A stretch of 64,000 nucleotides of DNA. It comes from Setomelanomma holmii. Lineage: Eukaryota > Ascomycota > Dothideomycetes > Pleosporales > Phaeosphaeriaceae. Position 1 is the stretch's first letter; every line of letters begins with the position of its first letter. The notes beneath the pieces were generated by a model. It made no database searches, was not told where the DNA came from, and was given only the letters and a program-made list of their open reading frames with translations. The stretch is taken from contig ML978268.1 in the NCBI GenBank assembly GCA_010015745.1, forward strand, positions 29,224 to 93,223. The letters are read 5' to 3'. Positions 62,689 through 64,000 of the stretch are shown here, one piece after another. The position numbers and the translations under genes were made by a program.

Positions 62689-62938
62689 TGTCACAGCTGG
62701 CGGGCGGCAGAAGATAGGTGTGCTATACACAGAGAACAGGCAGGTTATATTGCTACAGACAGGCGTACCAGGCGGCTGGTCTACTTGACAGGACGTAGCT
62801 TAAGAAGCTACGAGCAGATCTTCGATCAGACAGATTTTATCTGCGCGAGGCCCGTGCCTCGCTAGCATCCCAGCTTCTACCGGTCACGCTAAACCACTTA
62901 GCGACTTCTGATTGGTTATAGCAGTACAAGCCGTGACA
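62689..62938 (-). repeat. 3' LTR of the Gypsy element
   Basis: 250 bp with TGTCAC...GTGACA ends (6-bp inverted, TG...CA). On the minus strand it starts TGTCACGGCTTG right after the polypurine tract. The left boundary is inferred from the inverted terminus. Confidence 0.65.
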
Positions 62939-62939
62939 G

Positions 62940-62954
62940 TACTCCCCCTCTTTA
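62940..62954 (-). other. polypurine tract of the Gypsy element
   Basis: On the minus strand AAAGAGGGGGAGT lies just upstream of the LTR start and overlaps the region of the pol stop codon. Confidence 0.7.
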
Positions 62955-64000
62955 GGCGGAGCTCTGTCGACGCGCAGGCCCTAGTTTATGTGGGTAACAG
63001 CGGTAGAAATTGCTCACAATTTCCTGAGCGTTCTGCAGGTACTCTGCGGGCACCTCTGTAGGGTTATTGTACCCAGTCCATTTCACAGTATAGCGCAGAC
63101 GTAGGCGGCCTCCTCGACCGCGACAGTCTAGACAGGAGTCAAGTATGTCCTGTACTTCCCATTCTTCGGTACCTTCTACATCAACAGGCGGTGGCGGAGG
63201 TTGACGTTGTCCAGGCAGAGGGTTAAGGGCGGCGGGACGTAGTAGGTTAACGTGGAAAACGTTGTGTACCCTGACAGACGGTGGCAGTTCGAGTTGGTAG
63301 GCGTACAGGCTTACTACCTTGATAATCTTGTACGGACCAAGGAACTTCCAATCTAGCTTCTTCTAGGGGCGGTTGGTCTTGATATTTCGCGAGTCCAGCC
63401 AGACAAGCTGACCCTTATAGTACTTGCAAGCTGGTCGGCGTCTGCGGTTGGCATACTTCTCCTGACGGGCTTGTGCTAGGCAGATCTCTGAGCGGAGGTG
63501 TTCATGTATGGCTTGCATCTTCAGCGCCAGCTGTTCAGCGTCTAGCGCAGCGGGAGTGTTGGCGGGTGTTACGGGTTCAAAACCTAGTCAAGGATAGAAG
63601 CCGTAGTTCGCAAAGAAGGGGCTTATCTTAGTGCTCTCGTTCTGGGCGTTGTTAATCGCGAACTCAGCTAGAGGTAACCACTGAGCCCAGTCGTCTTGCA
63701 GATAGGATACGTGACTGCGGAGGTACTGTTCTAGGAAGGCGTTGGCGATCTCAGTCTGACCATCAGTCTCAGGGTGGTAGGCAGTCGACAGCAGGGCGGC
63801 GATCTTCAGGCGCCGAGTCAGGTGTCTCCAGAATTCAGATACGAACTGTGGTCCTCGATCAGATATGACAGTCTTGGGCAGGCCGTGTAGTTTCCAGATA
63901 TGCTTAATGTACAGGCGGGCTACTTCCTCTGAGTCGCAGGTCCCTTTACAAGGTAAGAAGTGTTTCATCTTAGTGAGGCGGTCTACTACCACAAGAATTG
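62952..64000 (-). pseudogene. Gypsy pol, integrase and chromodomain end
   Basis: Minus-strand frame open except for two stops (TGA 63590-63588, TAG 63365-63363). Integrase catalytic part: VVDRLTKMKHFLPCKGT, HGLPKTVISDRGPQFVS, AYHPETDGQTEIANAFLEQY, WLPLAEFAINNAQNEST. Then the GPY/F-like region (LDWKFLGPYKIIKVVSLYAY) and a C-terminal chromodomain (EEWEVQDILDSCLDCRGRGG, RYTVKWTGYNNPTEVPAEYL). Both stops fit a C-to-T origin (CGA, CAG). This is a chromovirus-type element. Confidence 0.82.

Larger units (their letters stand above)
62689..64000 (-). mobile_element. Ty3/Gypsy retrotransposon, 3' end (runs out of window)
   Basis: Minus-strand element: integrase, chromodomain-like end, polypurine tract and 3' LTR in order from right to left. 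Only about 1.3 kb is inside the window. Confidence 0.85.

Overview
The window reads as nuclear DNA of a filamentous ascomycete (Pezizomycotina; I would guess Dothideomycetes, but that is inference). Genes are single-copy eukaryotic genes, many broken by 45-190 bp introns with GT...AG ends and CTAAC/CTGAC-like branch sites. They lie on both strands with 0.2-1 kb gaps, and repeats show stop codons of the C-to-T kind expected from repeat-induced point mutation (RIP). I saw no tRNA, rRNA or CRISPR array.

Layout. 1-50.4 kb is gene-rich and mostly housekeeping. In order: RhoGAP (cut by the window edge), TIM9, a spliced 41-residue microprotein, an Asp/Glu/hydantoin racemase (DCG1 type), an F-box protein, a damaged orphan, histone methyltransferase DOT1, a large orphan, a CVNH-like protein, the fluoride exporter FEX, uracil phosphoribosyltransferase, U1-70K, mitochondrial ribosomal protein mL43, triosephosphate isomerase, a CHY zinc-finger protein (HOT13 type), an orphan, a DUF1308 protein, SRP9, a decayed F-box gene, a second spliced microORF, a GPI-type GH31 alpha-glucosidase, PRP19, a RING protein, the 3-hydroxyacyl-CoA dehydratase PHS1, a small unresolved gene, a membrane-anchored pepsin-like protein without catalytic aspartates, a carboxymuconolactone-decarboxylase-like protein with a GC-AG intron, a BMT6-type rRNA methyltransferase, an MFS transporter and two small orphans.

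50.47-57.09 kb is a nested transposon block. A pogo/Fot1-type DNA transposon with about 195-bp terminal inverted repeats and a TA target duplication carries a 133-bp solo LTR (5-bp duplication TATAA) and a 4.2-kb Copia retrotransposon (5-bp duplication GAGTC) in its transposase gene. 57.6-61.1 kb returns to genes, now secreted: a GH95 alpha-L-fucosidase and a small cysteine-rich secreted protein. From 62.2 kb to the end lie a second pogo relic and the 3' end of a chromodomain-type Gypsy element.

How the genes fit together: most are unrelated core functions (mitochondrial import: TIM9 and HOT13-like; splicing: U1-70K and PRP19; translation and targeting: mL43, SRP9, BMT6; lipid elongation: PHS1). 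I see no convincing biosynthetic cluster. The least ordinary material is the two spliced microORFs, the 3'-UTR intron, the GC-AG intron, the protease-like receptor candidate, and the secreted cysteine-rich gene between the two transposon blocks.
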